A stretch of 64,000 nt of DNA from Pedococcus aerophilus (GCF_039532215.1 NZ_BAAARN010000001.1:1845942-1909941); one strand, 5' to 3'; numbered from the stretch's first letter, positions 1-8,602 are shown. Numbers and translations: made by a program. Notes: generated from the sequence alone by a model not told the origin.

Positions 1-555
1 GAGCACACCCACGACTGGGCCGTCGTCGTCTTCTCCGTCCCGGAGTCCGAACGCCGGAAGCGGCACGCGCTGCGCGCACGGTTGTCCTGGTTGGGGTTCG
101 GCACCGTGTCCTCCGGGGTCTGGATCGCCCCGGGACGCCTGGCCGACGACGCCCGGGACGTGCTGCTCGCCGACGGGCTGGACCCCTACGTCGACCTCTT
201 CCGCGCCGAGTACCTCGCCTTCGGCGACCCGGCCGCCAAGATCGCCGAGTGGTGGGACCTCGCCGCACTCGAGCAGCTCTACGCCGACTTCCGCGATGCC
301 CACGAACCCGCTCGCCGGCACTGGGCCGCGCAGGAGCAGGTCCCGCCGGGCGCCGAGGCCTTCTCGGACTACGTCCGCGCCCTCACGTCCTGGCGACGGC
401 TGCCCTACCTCGACCCGGGCCTGCCCACCGACCTGCTGCCCGACTCGTGGGTGGGGACGACGGCGGCCCAGACGTTCTTCGCCCTCCACGGCACGCTCGC
501 CGGCCCGGCCCACGACTTCGTCACCGCCCAGGCCGGAGCCGCTCGTCCGGGATGA
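1..555 (+). CDS. PaaX-family transcriptional regulator, C-terminal part
   Basis: The reading frame is open from the first base, so the N-terminal winged-helix DNA-binding part lies outside the window. The visible 184 residues match the middle and C-terminal domains of PaaX-like repressors: the segment WAVVVFSVPESERRKRHALR, then WLGFGTVSSGVWIAP, then a helical tail. PaaX repressors respond to aryl-CoA thioesters (phenylacetyl-CoA in the archetype). Its position 0.5 kb from a CoA-dependent aromatic operon makes it the likely local repressor, with an aryl-CoA as probable effector; that role is inferred. Its 3' end overlaps the oppositely oriented RidA gene by 35 bases. Confidence 0.85.
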   Translation, partial: EHTHDWAVVVFSVPESERRKRHALRARLSWLGFGTVSSGVWIAPGRLADDARDVLLADGLDPYVDLFRAEYLAFGDPAAKIAEWWDLAALEQLYADFRDAHEPARRHWAAQEQVPPGAEAFSDYVRALTSWRRLPYLDPGLPTDLLPDSWVGTTAAQTFFALHGTLAGPAHDFVTAQAGAARPG

Positions 556-952
556 CCGCGACGCCGACGATCTCGATGAGCGCCTCGGGCTGCCACAGCG
601 CCGTCGTGCCGATGCCGGCCATCGCGGGGTAGACCGGGCCGGCCAGCTCGCGCCAGGCGCGACCGATCTCGCGGCCGTGCGCCTGGTAGTCGGGGATGTC
701 GGTGAGGTAGATCGTGATGCTCACGAGGTCCTCCGGGACGCCACCCGCCTCGGTCAGCGTCGTGAGCACGTTGGAGAAGGCCTGGCGGAACTGCTCGACG
801 ATGCCGCCGGGCACGATCTTCATGTCCGCGTCGAGAGCCGTCTGCCCGCCCAGGTACAGCGTGTTGCCGGACAGCGTGCCGTGCGAGTAGCCGCTCGGCG
901 TCGGCAGCGAGGCCGGGTTGACGGGGACCGGGGACAGCGGGTGGGCGGACAT
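521..952 (-). CDS. RidA/YjgF-family protein
   Basis: This 143-residue protein has the compact RidA fold signature: YSHGTLSGNTLYLGGQTALD near the N terminus, the central EDLVSITIYLTDIPDY and a late PAMAGIGTTALWQPEALIEI. RidA proteins hydrolyse reactive enamines and imines to keto compounds and ammonia; many paralogues sit in catabolic operons. It is divergent from the aromatic-CoA operon that begins 100 bases away and shares its intergenic control region. If the substrate of that operon carries an amino group, as anthranilate does, a deaminase here would make sense. The start is an ATG with a GGAGG four bases upstream. The canonical RidA arginine is less certain (GIGTT rather than a clear R-T), so exact activity is open. 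Confidence 0.85.
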   Translation of the reverse strand: MSAHPLSPVPVNPASLPTPSGYSHGTLSGNTLYLGGQTALDADMKIVPGGIVEQFRQAFSNVLTTLTEAGGVPEDLVSITIYLTDIPDYQAHGREIGRAWRELAGPVYPAMAGIGTTALWQPEALIEIVGVAVIPDERLRPGR

Positions 953-1012
953 CGAACCTCCAGGGTCGCGAGCGGGTCGTCGGTGACACGGGCGTCGGTC
1001 CGAGGGTAGCCC

Positions 1013-1052
1013 ACCTGTTGACGTTTGACGACGATCGTGAAAATCTCGCTAT
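1013..1052 (+). promoter_or_regulatory. Candidate promoter/operator of the aromatic-CoA operon
   Basis: The stretch just before the first operon gene holds two TTGACG-like hexamers in direct repeat (about 1018-1030), an ACGATCGT palindrome (1031-1038) and an unusually A+T-rich segment ending in TATATG at the start codon. This is the least G+C-rich part of the divergent spacer and a natural place for a PaaX-type operator. No match to a known PaaX consensus could be established by eye. Confidence 0.35.
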
Positions 1053-1928
1053 ATGCACTTCGGCACCGTCGCCCATGCAGGGACCACTCGCGCCGCCGCC
1101 CTGACCTGCGACGGCTGGCGCGCCCTCGCGGCGCCGACCGCACGCCACGACGCCGACGCGCCGTATGCAGCTGCGTCGCCCACGGCGGACCTGTCCGCCT
1201 TCCTCGCGGCCGGAGGCACCCTCGGGGCGGACACCCCGCTGGCCGAGGTCCTCGAGGGGGCCACCGTCCGCGCACCACTCCCCCGGCCCGCCAAGGTCAT
1301 CTGCTGCGGCCTCAACTACGGCGAGCACATCCGCGAGACGGGCCGCGACCTGCCCAGCCACCCCACCCTGTTCGTCAAGTACGCCGACAGCCTCGTCGGC
1401 CCGACCGACGACGTGTCGCTGCCCTCCGGCACCGACGTCGACTGGGAGGCCGAGCTGGCCGTGGTCGTCGGCGCGACGATCCGCAGCGCCGACCGCGAGA
1501 CGGCCGCTGCGGCCATCGCCGGCTACACCGTGGCCAACGACGTCTCGGTGCGCGACTGGCAGTACCGCACCCTCCAGTGGTTCCAGGGCAAGGCGTGGGA
1601 CGACTCGACCCCGACCGGCCCGGTCGTCGTCACCCCTGACCAGGTCGACCCCGGCGCCGGGCTCACGATCACCTGCCGCGTCAACGGTGAGGAGGTCCAG
1701 CGCGACAGCACCGTCACCCTGGTCTTCGACTCGGCCGACCTGCTCGCCTATATCTCGACGTTCACCACCCTGCGCCCCGGCGACCTCGTCCTCACCGGGA
1801 CGCCCGGTGGCGTCGGTGTGGCCCGCGACCCCAAGCGGTTCCTCGCCGACGGTGACGTCCTCGAGACCGAGGTTGAGGGAATCGGCCTGTTGCGCAACGT
1901 CATCCGCCTGACCGACCACACCGCCTGA
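1053..1928 (+). CDS. Fumarylacetoacetate hydrolase-family protein
   Basis: This 291-residue protein belongs to the FAH superfamily that cleaves C-C bonds in acylpyruvates or decarboxylates and isomerises related keto acids. Visible marks are KVICCGLNYGEHIRETG at the domain start, the acidic metal-binding segment DWEAELAVVVG, the NDVSVRDWQ segment and the C-terminal LRPGDLVLTGTPGGVG. It opens an operon with a cupin, thioesterases, a CoA ligase and an aromatic monooxygenase. In gentisate-type pathways an FAH enzyme hydrolyses fumarylpyruvate after ring cleavage, so a ring-fission product is the likely substrate here. The ATG at 1053 has no good Shine-Dalgarno, suggesting a very short leader. 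Confidence 0.88.
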   Translation: MHFGTVAHAGTTRAAALTCDGWRALAAPTARHDADAPYAAASPTADLSAFLAAGGTLGADTPLAEVLEGATVRAPLPRPAKVICCGLNYGEHIRETGRDLPSHPTLFVKYADSLVGPTDDVSLPSGTDVDWEAELAVVVGATIRSADRETAAAAIAGYTVANDVSVRDWQYRTLQWFQGKAWDDSTPTGPVVVTPDQVDPGAGLTITCRVNGEEVQRDSTVTLVFDSADLLAYISTFTTLRPGDLVLTGTPGGVGVARDPKRFLADGDVLETEVEGIGLLRNVIRLTDHTA

Positions 1929-1947
1929 CCGACCACACCGCCTGACC
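1905..1947 (+). repeat. 17-bp tandem repeat across the stop codon of the FAH gene
   Basis: The 17-mer CGCCTGACCGACCACAC occurs at 1905-1921 and again at 1922-1938, with a third partial copy at 1939-1947. The stop codon of the hydrolase lies inside the second copy. Because 17 is not a multiple of three, the repeat probably arose by slippage after the stop, not as protein sequence. Confidence 0.9.
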
Positions 1948-1965
1948 CGACCAAGGAGAGCCATC

Positions 1966-2451
1966 GTGGAACCCGACTTCAGCAAGTACCAGCTCATGGG
2001 CGACAACTCGGTCTACGCCAACGAGGCCGGCCTGGTCGTCCCCGTCGTCACCCGGGGCGGCGCCGAGGTCGGCGACACCGGCCAGTCCGGGGGCGCGAGC
2101 CGCATCTCCGGCGTGAGCATCCAGCACACGCCTGCCACTCGGCTGTGGTTCGGCAAGGTGAGCAACGAGGCCGGCTACCGCTCGGTCCCCCACCACCACG
2201 GCGAGGCGGAGACCGGTGGCTACGTCCTGTCCGGTCGCGCCCGCATCTACTTCGGCGAGCGCTTCGAGGACTACCTCGACATGACCGAGGGCGACTGGGT
2301 CTTCGTGCCGCCGTTCATGCCGCACGTCGAGTGCAACCTCGACCGCAACAACCCCCTCACCTGGATGACCACCCGCACGCCCGAGAACATCGTCGTCAAC
2401 CTCGACGAGGTCGCCGACGAGGAGCTCCGCCACTGGACGGACCGCCCGTGA
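1966..2451 (+). CDS. Single-domain cupin protein
   Basis: This 161-residue protein has one cupin barrel. Motif 1 reads as SVPHHHGEAETGGYVLSGR and motif 2 as DWVFVPPFMPHVECN, giving the His/Glu/His set expected to hold a metal ion. It is too short for a classical bicupin gentisate dioxygenase. In this operon it could be a ring-cleaving dioxygenase or an isomerase; the sequence does not decide. The start is GTG with a strong AAGGAG upstream (1953-1958). The stop codon overlaps the GTG of the next gene, so the two are translationally coupled. Confidence 0.85.
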   Translation: MEPDFSKYQLMGDNSVYANEAGLVVPVVTRGGAEVGDTGQSGGASRISGVSIQHTPATRLWFGKVSNEAGYRSVPHHHGEAETGGYVLSGRARIYFGERFEDYLDMTEGDWVFVPPFMPHVECNLDRNNPLTWMTTRTPENIVVNLDEVADEELRHWTDRP

Positions 2452-3395
2452 GCACTCCCACCTCGGAGGTCGTGACGCAGGCGCTGGCACTGAGTCCTGT
2501 TGCGCCACAACACTTCGACGTCGCCTTCACCGCGACGACCCAGCCCTGCCCGTGGCCCAAGGCGTACGGCGGCGACATGGTCGCGCAAGCCGCGGCTGCG
2601 GCGATGCTCACCGTCACCGACGGCAAGACGATGCACTCGACGCACAGCTACTTCATGCGCCCCGTCGACATCGGCGCTCCCGTCACCTACGAGGTCGAGA
2701 TTCTGCGCGACGGCCGCGGCTACGCCACCCGCCAGGTCCGCGCCTTCCAGAACGGCAAGGCCGCCTACACCTGCCTCGCCAGCTTCGCCGCGGGCGAGCA
2801 GGGCGGCCGGTATGCCGCGTCGCCGGCCACGGGCCTGCCCGCACCGGACAGCCTGCCCAGCTCCGCGGCATACCTCGCGGACCGCGAGCCGGGCGCCACG
2901 GGGGCCGACGGGGTCTGGACCTCGACGATGACGGAGGAGTCCAAGGCGTACTGGTCGGGCGGGCGCAGCTTCGACCTGCGGCACGTGCCCGGGCCGGTCT
3001 ACCTCGAGGTGGACGGGGGCCGCACGCCGCACCAGGCGTTGTGGGTCAAGCCGTTCGATGCGCTGCGCCCGGTCGAGGGCCTGACCGACGCCCAACGCGA
3101 CCTGGCCGCGCTGGCATACGTCTGCGACTACACGATCCTCGAGCCGGTGCTGCGGGTGCTCGACCTGCCGTGGGCGCAGCCGGGGCTGGTCACGGCGAGC
3201 CTCGACCACGCGATGTGGTTCCACCGGGCACTGCAGCCCGGTGTCCTCGACGGGTGGCTGCTCTACGCGCAGGAGGCGGTGGCCGCGGACTCCGGTCGCG
3301 GCGTCGGCCTCGGCCGCTTCTTCACCCCTGACGGCGAGCACCTCGCGACCGTCGTCCAGGAAGGCATGATCCGCGCCACCACGGGAGGTCACTGA
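2448..3395 (+). CDS. Acyl-CoA thioesterase, TesB-like double hotdog
   Basis: The GTG at 2448 overlaps the cupin stop (GTGA) and gives a 315-residue protein. It has the two hotdog halves of TesB/acyl-CoA thioesterase II: the early QPCPWPKAYGGDMVAQAAAA and THSYFMRPVDIGAPV segments, and the later SLDHAMWFHRALQPGVLDGW followed by GRGVGLGRFFTPDGE. These enzymes hydrolyse acyl-CoA to free acid and CoA. Here the natural substrate would be a hydroxylated aryl-CoA or a CoA-bound ring-cleavage product. It overlaps the next gene by one base (TGATG). Confidence 0.88.
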   Translation: MSTPTSEVVTQALALSPVAPQHFDVAFTATTQPCPWPKAYGGDMVAQAAAAAMLTVTDGKTMHSTHSYFMRPVDIGAPVTYEVEILRDGRGYATRQVRAFQNGKAAYTCLASFAAGEQGGRYAASPATGLPAPDSLPSSAAYLADREPGATGADGVWTSTMTEESKAYWSGGRSFDLRHVPGPVYLEVDGGRTPHQALWVKPFDALRPVEGLTDAQRDLAALAYVCDYTILEPVLRVLDLPWAQPGLVTASLDHAMWFHRALQPGVLDGWLLYAQEAVAADSGRGVGLGRFFTPDGEHLATVVQEGMIRATTGGH

Positions 3396-5074
3396 TGTCG
3401 CACGCCCCCGATGCCGCCACCGCGGCCGTCGCCCTGTCGCCGAGCGGGTACACCGACACGTTCGCGCGTGACCACCTCCCGCCGACCGCCCAGTGGCCGA
3501 CGCTGGAGTTCACCACGCCGGACCTGCAGTACCCCGAGCGGCTCAATGCTGCCGTCGAGCTGCTGGACGCCACCGTCGCCGAGCACGGGCCCGACCGCCC
3601 GGCCCTGCGCGCGCCCGACGGCACCGTCTGGTCGTACGGCGAGCTGCTGCGGACCGTGAACCAGGTCGCGGCCGTCCTCACCGACGACCTCGGACTCGTC
3701 CCCGGCAACCGCGTGCTGCTGCGCTCCCCCAACAACCCGTGGACCGTGGCCGCCTGGCTGGGGATCCTCAAGGCGGGCGGTGTCGTCGTCACCACGATGG
3801 CGGCGCTCCGGGCGCGTGAGCTCGGCCCGATCGTCGAGAAGACCTGGCCCTCCATCGCCCTGGTCGACCACCGGTTCACCGACGACGTCGAGACCGTCCG
3901 CGACACGGTCGCCCCTGACCTCGTCGTCGTCCCCTACGGTGGCGAAGCCGACGACGACCTGTCCCGTCGCGTGACGGCGAAACCCGGAGAGTTCGACGCG
4001 GTGGACACCGCCGCCGATGACGTCGCCCTCTTCGGGCCGACGTCGGGCAGCACCGGCACCCCGAAGATCACGACCCACTTCCACCGCGACGTCCTGTCCA
4101 TCGACAACACCTTCGGTCGGCACGTCCTGCGCCTCACCGCGGACGACGTCGTCGCCTGCACCGCGCCGTTCGCCTTCACCTTCGGGCTCGGCATGCTCGT
4201 GGTCTTCACCCTGCGGGCCGGTGCCTGTGCGCTCGTCACCGAGCAGGCGACGCCCGCCCAGCTCGCCGAGCTGGTGCAGGAGCACGGGGTGACCGTGCTC
4301 GCCACGGCGCCGACGGCATACAAGCAGATCATCAAGGCCGGCCACCTGCCCCGGCTGGCCGGGCTGCGCACGGCGGTCAGCGCCGGCGAGCACATCCCGC
4401 AGGAGGTCTGGGAGCAGGTCCGCTCCGAGCTCGGGCTCGCGATCGTGGACGGCATCGGCGCCACCGAGATGCTCCACATCTTCATCTCGGCGGCCGGCGA
4501 CGACATCCGACCGGGCAGCACCGGCAAGCCCGTACCCGGTTACCGGGCAACGATCCTCGGTGCGGACGACCAGCCCGTGCCGGTGGGCACCGAGGGCCGG
4601 CTCGCCGTGATCGGACCGGTCGGGTGCCGCTACCTCGACGACGACCGCCAGCTCGGCTACGTCGTCGACGGGTGGAACGTCACCGGCGACACCTTCGTGC
4701 AGGACGAGGACGGCTACTTCTTCTACCGGGCCCGCACCGACAGCATGATCGTCAGCAGCGGCTACAACATCGGCGCCCCCGAGGTGGAGGCCGCGATCGA
4801 CACCCACCCCGACGTGGTCGAGGCAGGCGTCGTGGGCGAGCCCGACCCCGAGCGCGGTTCGGTCGTGAGCGCGTTCGTCGTGCTGCGCGAGGGAGTCGCG
4901 GGCGACGACGCCAAGGCCAAGGAGATCCAGGACCACGTCAAGGCGACGCTGGCCCCCTACAAGTACCCGCGACGGGTGCGCTTCGTCGACCAGCTGCCGC
5001 GCAACACCAGCGGAAAGCTCCAGCACTTCAAGCTGCGCGAGCAGATCGTCCGGAACCCCGAGGAGCCGTCATGA
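3395..5074 (+). CDS. Aromatic acid-CoA ligase (2-aminobenzoate/salicylate/benzoate type)
   Basis: This 559-residue member of the ANL superfamily should adenylate an aromatic carboxylate and transfer it to CoA. The phosphate-binding loop is PTSGSTGTPKIT (about residue 215), the A5 region DGIGATEMLH, the A7/A8 region WNVTGDTFVQDEDGYFFYRAR and the C-terminal catalytic lysine lies in NTSGKLQHFK. Its overall layout resembles benzoate-CoA and 2-aminobenzoate-CoA ligases. It is coupled to the following monooxygenase-reductase, which acts on an aryl-CoA, so ligase and hydroxylase are consecutive steps. The exact aromatic acid is not determinable from sequence alone. Confidence 0.9.
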   Translation: MSHAPDAATAAVALSPSGYTDTFARDHLPPTAQWPTLEFTTPDLQYPERLNAAVELLDATVAEHGPDRPALRAPDGTVWSYGELLRTVNQVAAVLTDDLGLVPGNRVLLRSPNNPWTVAAWLGILKAGGVVVTTMAALRARELGPIVEKTWPSIALVDHRFTDDVETVRDTVAPDLVVVPYGGEADDDLSRRVTAKPGEFDAVDTAADDVALFGPTSGSTGTPKITTHFHRDVLSIDNTFGRHVLRLTADDVVACTAPFAFTFGLGMLVVFTLRAGACALVTEQATPAQLAELVQEHGVTVLATAPTAYKQIIKAGHLPRLAGLRTAVSAGEHIPQEVWEQVRSELGLAIVDGIGATEMLHIFISAAGDDIRPGSTGKPVPGYRATILGADDQPVPVGTEGRLAVIGPVGCRYLDDDRQLGYVVDGWNVTGDTFVQDEDGYFFYRARTDSMIVSSGYNIGAPEVEAAIDTHPDVVEAGVVGEPDPERGSVVSAFVVLREGVAGDDAKAKEIQDHVKATLAPYKYPRRVRFVDQLPRNTSGKLQHFKLREQIVRNPEEPS

Positions 5075-7521
5075 GGATCGCGATCGTGGGAGGCGGGCCC
5101 GGCGGGCTCTACCTCGCCGCCCTGATGAAGCAGCTCGACGCCGGCCACGAGGTGACGGTGTGGGAGCGCAACGCCCCCGACGACACCTTCGGGTTCGGCG
5201 TGGTGTTCTCCGACGAGACCCTCGGCGGGATCGAGAGCGCCGACACCGCCATCTACGGTGCGATGGAGCGCCAGTTCGCGCGGTGGACCGACATCGACGT
5301 CGCCATCGACGGCCGGTCCTCGACCATCGGTGGCCAGGGGTTCGCGGCGATGAGCCGCAAGGAGCTGCTGCGCATCCTCCAGGCCCGCGTCGCCGAGCTC
5401 GGCGTCGAGGTCCACTACCGGACCGACGCGCCCGACACCGACGAGCTCCGCGCGGAGTACGACCTCGTCGTCGCCTCCGACGGCCTCAACTCCCAGGTGC
5501 GGACGCGGTACGCCGACGCGTTCGGCCCCAGCCTCGACCGTCGACACAACAAGTACATCTGGTTCGGCACGGACCTCGTCTTCGAGGCGTTCCAGTTCAT
5601 CGTCCGCAACACCGAGTTCGGGACGATGCAGATCCACGGCTACCCGTACTCCGACAAGGGATCCACCTTCATCGTGGAGATGCACGAGGACGTATGGCGC
5701 CGCGCCGGCCTCGACCGGACCGAGGACGAGGTGTTCCCTCCCGGGGTGTCCGACGAGTACGCCGTCGAGCGCGTCGCCGAGCTGTTCGCCGACGACCTCG
5801 GCGGTCACCACATCCTCACGAACAACTCGAAGTGGCTGAGCTTCACCACGGTGCGCAACGAGCGCTGGCACGACGGCAACGTCGTCCTGCTCGGCGACGC
5901 CGCCCACACCGCGCACTTCTCCATCGGCTCGGGCACCAAGCTCGCGATGGAGGACGCCCTGGCCCTCGCCGCCTGCCTGCACGAGCACCCCTCGGTCGAC
6001 GCGGCGCTGGCCGCCTACCAGGAGGAGCGCAAGCCGGTCGTCGAGTCGACCCAGCGCGCCGCCCAGGCCAGCCTCGAGTGGTTCGAGAACATCGGGATGT
6101 ACGCCGACCAGGACCCCGACGAGTTCGTCTTCAACCTGCTCACCCGCTCGCGCCGCATCACCTTCGAGAACCTCAAGGACCGCGACACCGAGTTCGCCGC
6201 CCGGATCCAGGGGGCCTTCGCCCGCCAGGTCGCCGGCGCGGGCGTCGCAGACGGGGCCGCCTGCGAGGTGGACGAGTCCGCCCCGGCGATGTTCCAGCCG
6301 ACGCAGATCGGCGCGCTGGAGCTGAAGAACCGGATCGTGCTGTCACCCATGGACATGTACTCCGCGGTCGACGGGGTGCCCGGGGAGTTCCACCTCGTGC
6401 ACCTCGGCTCCAAGGCCCTCGGCGGCGCCGGTCTCGTCATGTCGGAGATGGTCTGCGTCTCGCCCGAGGGTCGCATCACCCCCGGCTGCCCCGGCCTGTG
6501 GACCGACGAGCAGCGCGACGCCTGGGCCCGCGTGACGTCGTTCGTCCACGGGCACAGCACCGGGAAGATCGGGCTACAGCTGGGGCACTCCGGGCGCAAG
6601 GGCTCGACCAAGCTCATGTGGGAGGGCATGGACGAGCCGCTCACGCAGGACAACTGGGAGGTCGTCGGTCCCTCGGCCCTCCCCTACGGCGAGGGCTGCC
6701 ACGTCCCGCGGGAGATGACCCGCGCGGACATGGACCAGGTCGTCGGCGACTTCCGCGAGGCCGCCCGCCGCGGTGTCGCGGCAGGCTTCGACCTCGTCGA
6801 GGTGCACGCGGCGCACGGCTACCTGCTGTCGTCGTTCCTCTCGCCGATCTCCAACGTCCGCACCGACGAGTACGGCGGCTCGCTGGAGAACCGCCTGCGC
6901 TTCCCGCTCGAGGTCTTCGACGCGGTGCGCGAGGTCGTCCCGGAGGCGGTGCCGGTCACGGTTCGCATCTCGGCGACGGACTGGATGCCCGACGGCAACA
7001 CCGAGCACGACGCCGTCGAGATCGCCCGGGCCTTCATCGAGCACGGCGCCGCTGCGATCGACGTCTCCTCGGGCCAGGTGAGCAAGGACGAGAAGCCGGC
7101 GTTCGGCCGGTCCTACCAGACGCCGTTCGCCGACCGGATCCGTCACGAGGTGGCCCGCCCCGCCGGTGTGGCGGTCATCGCCGTCGGCGCGATCTCGTCG
7201 CACGACGACGTCAACTCGATCCTGCTCGCCGGTCGCGCGGACCTCTGCGCCCTCGGCCGCACCCACCTCTACGACCCCATGTGGACCCTGCACGCCGCGG
7301 CCGAGCAGGAGCACACCGGCCCCGGCGCGCAGTGGCCCGTGCAGTGGGCTGCCGGACGGCGGCGTCCCCCGACGTCGCGCACCGACAAGATCCCGCCGCG
7401 CCTGGCGCTGCTGCGCGACGGCCAGGACGGCGAGGTCCACCTGCGGTGGCGTCCCGGCGCCAGCGACGCGAGCCGGGTGCCCGACACGTCAGTGGCGGAG
7501 CCTGAGACCGTGTCGGCGTGA
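5071..7521 (+). CDS. Fused aryl-CoA monooxygenase/NADH:flavin oxidoreductase
   Basis: The ATG at 5071 overlaps the ligase stop (ATGA) and gives an 816-residue two-domain protein. Residues 1-400 are a class A flavin monooxygenase: IVGGGPGGLYLA at the N terminus, a DG-type motif near 131 (VVASDGLNSQVR) and the GD motif near 271 (VVLLGDAAHTAHF). From about residue 406 an Old Yellow Enzyme-like domain follows (TQIGALELKNRIVLSPM, LGHSGRKGS, TDEYGGSLENR). This architecture is that of 2-aminobenzoyl-CoA monooxygenase/reductase and of proteins annotated as bifunctional salicylyl-CoA 5-hydroxylase. It should 5-hydroxylate an ortho-substituted benzoyl-CoA and may then reduce the ring. Confidence 0.92.
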   Translation: MRIAIVGGGPGGLYLAALMKQLDAGHEVTVWERNAPDDTFGFGVVFSDETLGGIESADTAIYGAMERQFARWTDIDVAIDGRSSTIGGQGFAAMSRKELLRILQARVAELGVEVHYRTDAPDTDELRAEYDLVVASDGLNSQVRTRYADAFGPSLDRRHNKYIWFGTDLVFEAFQFIVRNTEFGTMQIHGYPYSDKGSTFIVEMHEDVWRRAGLDRTEDEVFPPGVSDEYAVERVAELFADDLGGHHILTNNSKWLSFTTVRNERWHDGNVVLLGDAAHTAHFSIGSGTKLAMEDALALAACLHEHPSVDAALAAYQEERKPVVESTQRAAQASLEWFENIGMYADQDPDEFVFNLLTRSRRITFENLKDRDTEFAARIQGAFARQVAGAGVADGAACEVDESAPAMFQPTQIGALELKNRIVLSPMDMYSAVDGVPGEFHLVHLGSKALGGAGLVMSEMVCVSPEGRITPGCPGLWTDEQRDAWARVTSFVHGHSTGKIGLQLGHSGRKGSTKLMWEGMDEPLTQDNWEVVGPSALPYGEGCHVPREMTRADMDQVVGDFREAARRGVAAGFDLVEVHAAHGYLLSSFLSPISNVRTDEYGGSLENRLRFPLEVFDAVREVVPEAVPVTVRISATDWMPDGNTEHDAVEIARAFIEHGAAAIDVSSGQVSKDEKPAFGRSYQTPFADRIRHEVARPAGVAVIAVGAISSHDDVNSILLAGRADLCALGRTHLYDPMWTLHAAAEQEHTGPGAQWPVQWAAGRRRPPTSRTDKIPPRLALLRDGQDGEVHLRWRPGASDASRVPDTSVAEPETVSA

Positions 7522-7937
7522 CCGACACCCTCGCCAGCGCCACCCTGCGGTCCCGGATCGAGTGGATCGACACCGACGCCGCCGGGATCTACCACAACAG
7601 CACCGTCACCCGGCTGGTCGAGTCGACCGAGGCGGCACTGACCCGCGAGCGCGGCCTGGAGGGTTACTTCCCCGTCGCCCCGCGAGTGCGGTTCGAGGCC
7701 GACTTCGAGGCGCCCCTGTTCTTCGGGCAGGAGGTGACGACGACGGTGTCGGTCGCCGAGCTCGGCACCTCCTCGATGACCTTCACGTTCGAGGTCTGGG
7801 GTGAGGAGTTCGAAGGCGCCCCGAGGGTCCGGGCCGCCAAGGGTCGGTACGTCACGGTGCACCTCGACCGCAGCGGCCCCGGCCGACCGCAGAGCGCCCC
7901 GTGGCCGGCCGACTGGGTCGAACGCCTCCGCTCCTGA
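7518..7937 (+). CDS. 4-hydroxybenzoyl-CoA thioesterase-family hotdog protein
   Basis: A 139-residue single hotdog domain. The N-terminal IEWIDTDAAGIYHNSTVTRL carries the aspartate of 4HBT-type thioesterases (D in DTDAAGIYHN). The GTG start overlaps the stop of the preceding fusion enzyme (GTGA), so it is the last gene of the coupled operon. It is the second thioesterase in the operon; one may act on the pathway intermediate and the other rescue CoA from dead-end thioesters, which is inference. Confidence 0.87.
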   Translation: MTDTLASATLRSRIEWIDTDAAGIYHNSTVTRLVESTEAALTRERGLEGYFPVAPRVRFEADFEAPLFFGQEVTTTVSVAELGTSSMTFTFEVWGEEFEGAPRVRAAKGRYVTVHLDRSGPGRPQSAPWPADWVERLRS

Positions 7938-7954
7938 ACCCCGAGCCGCCGCTC

Positions 7955-7960
7955 TAGGCT
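7955..7960 (+). promoter_or_regulatory. -10 hexamer for a leaderless transcript
   Basis: TAGGCT lies exactly six bases before the ATG at 7967, and no Shine-Dalgarno is present. Transcription would begin at or next to the start codon. Confidence 0.5.
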
Positions 7961-7966
7961 CGCCGC

Positions 7967-8530
7967 ATGGCCCCCGTGCGTGTCTCCGTCGTCATCGCCA
8001 GCACCCGCCCGACCCGCATCGGGCACCACGTCGCCGACTGGGTCCTCGCCGGCCTGCGTGACCTGGCCGCCCCCGCGGGCCGCACTGTCGAGGTCACCGT
8101 CCACGACCTGCGTGAGCTCGCCCTGCCGTTCCTCGACGAACCCGGCCAACCCGCGGACGGCCACTACGTCCACGACCACACCCGCCAGTGGTCGGCAGCC
8201 ATGTCGGCCACCGACGCCCTCGTCCTCGTCATGCCGGAGTACAACCGCGGCTACAACGCGGCGCTCAAGAACGCGATCGACTACCTCTACGCCGAGTGGG
8301 ACGGCCTGCCGGTCGGACTCGTCGGGTACGGCTGGCACGGAGCTTCGTACGCGAAGTCGGCGCTGCAGCAGACGCTCGAGCGCGTGAAGATGACCGTGGT
8401 CGACGGACCCGGTCTCTCCTTCGAGGAGACTCTGACGCAGGAGGGTGAGGTCCGCGCCGACGACGAGGCGCAGGCCGCCCTCGACACGATGCTCGGCGAG
8501 CTCGTCACCACGGCCCGCACACCCGGCTGA
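7967..8530 (+). CDS. NADPH-dependent FMN reductase-family protein
   Basis: This 187-residue flavodoxin-like protein has the FMN phosphate-binding start VVIASTRPTRIGHHVADW and the family hallmark PEYNRGYNAALKNAIDYLY. Members use NAD(P)H to reduce FMN or quinones in the cytoplasm. It is 29 bases beyond the aromatic operon but has its own -10 hexamer, so it is probably a separate unit. A service role for the flavin-dependent enzymes upstream is possible but not shown. Confidence 0.88.
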   Translation: MAPVRVSVVIASTRPTRIGHHVADWVLAGLRDLAAPAGRTVEVTVHDLRELALPFLDEPGQPADGHYVHDHTRQWSAAMSATDALVLVMPEYNRGYNAALKNAIDYLYAEWDGLPVGLVGYGWHGASYAKSALQQTLERVKMTVVDGPGLSFEETLTQEGEVRADDEAQAALDTMLGELVTTARTPG

Positions 8531-8602
8531 CGACGGAGGTCCGCGAGCTGGGACCGCACGTCCCGCGAGCCGGGCAACCCGGCGCCATACCCGCGCGGCC
8601 GC

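Noticed and set aside
943-954. ACATCGAA at the RidA start, resembling one end of the 44-bp palindrome
   Set aside because: Only the half-site is present; it is made of the ATG and the ribosome-binding region, with no second arm.
405-2006. A 533-codon open frame on the minus strand through RidA, the spacer and the FAH gene
   Set aside because: It is antisense to well-supported genes and has repetitive Arg/Gly/Asp-rich composition typical of empty frames in very G+C-rich DNA.
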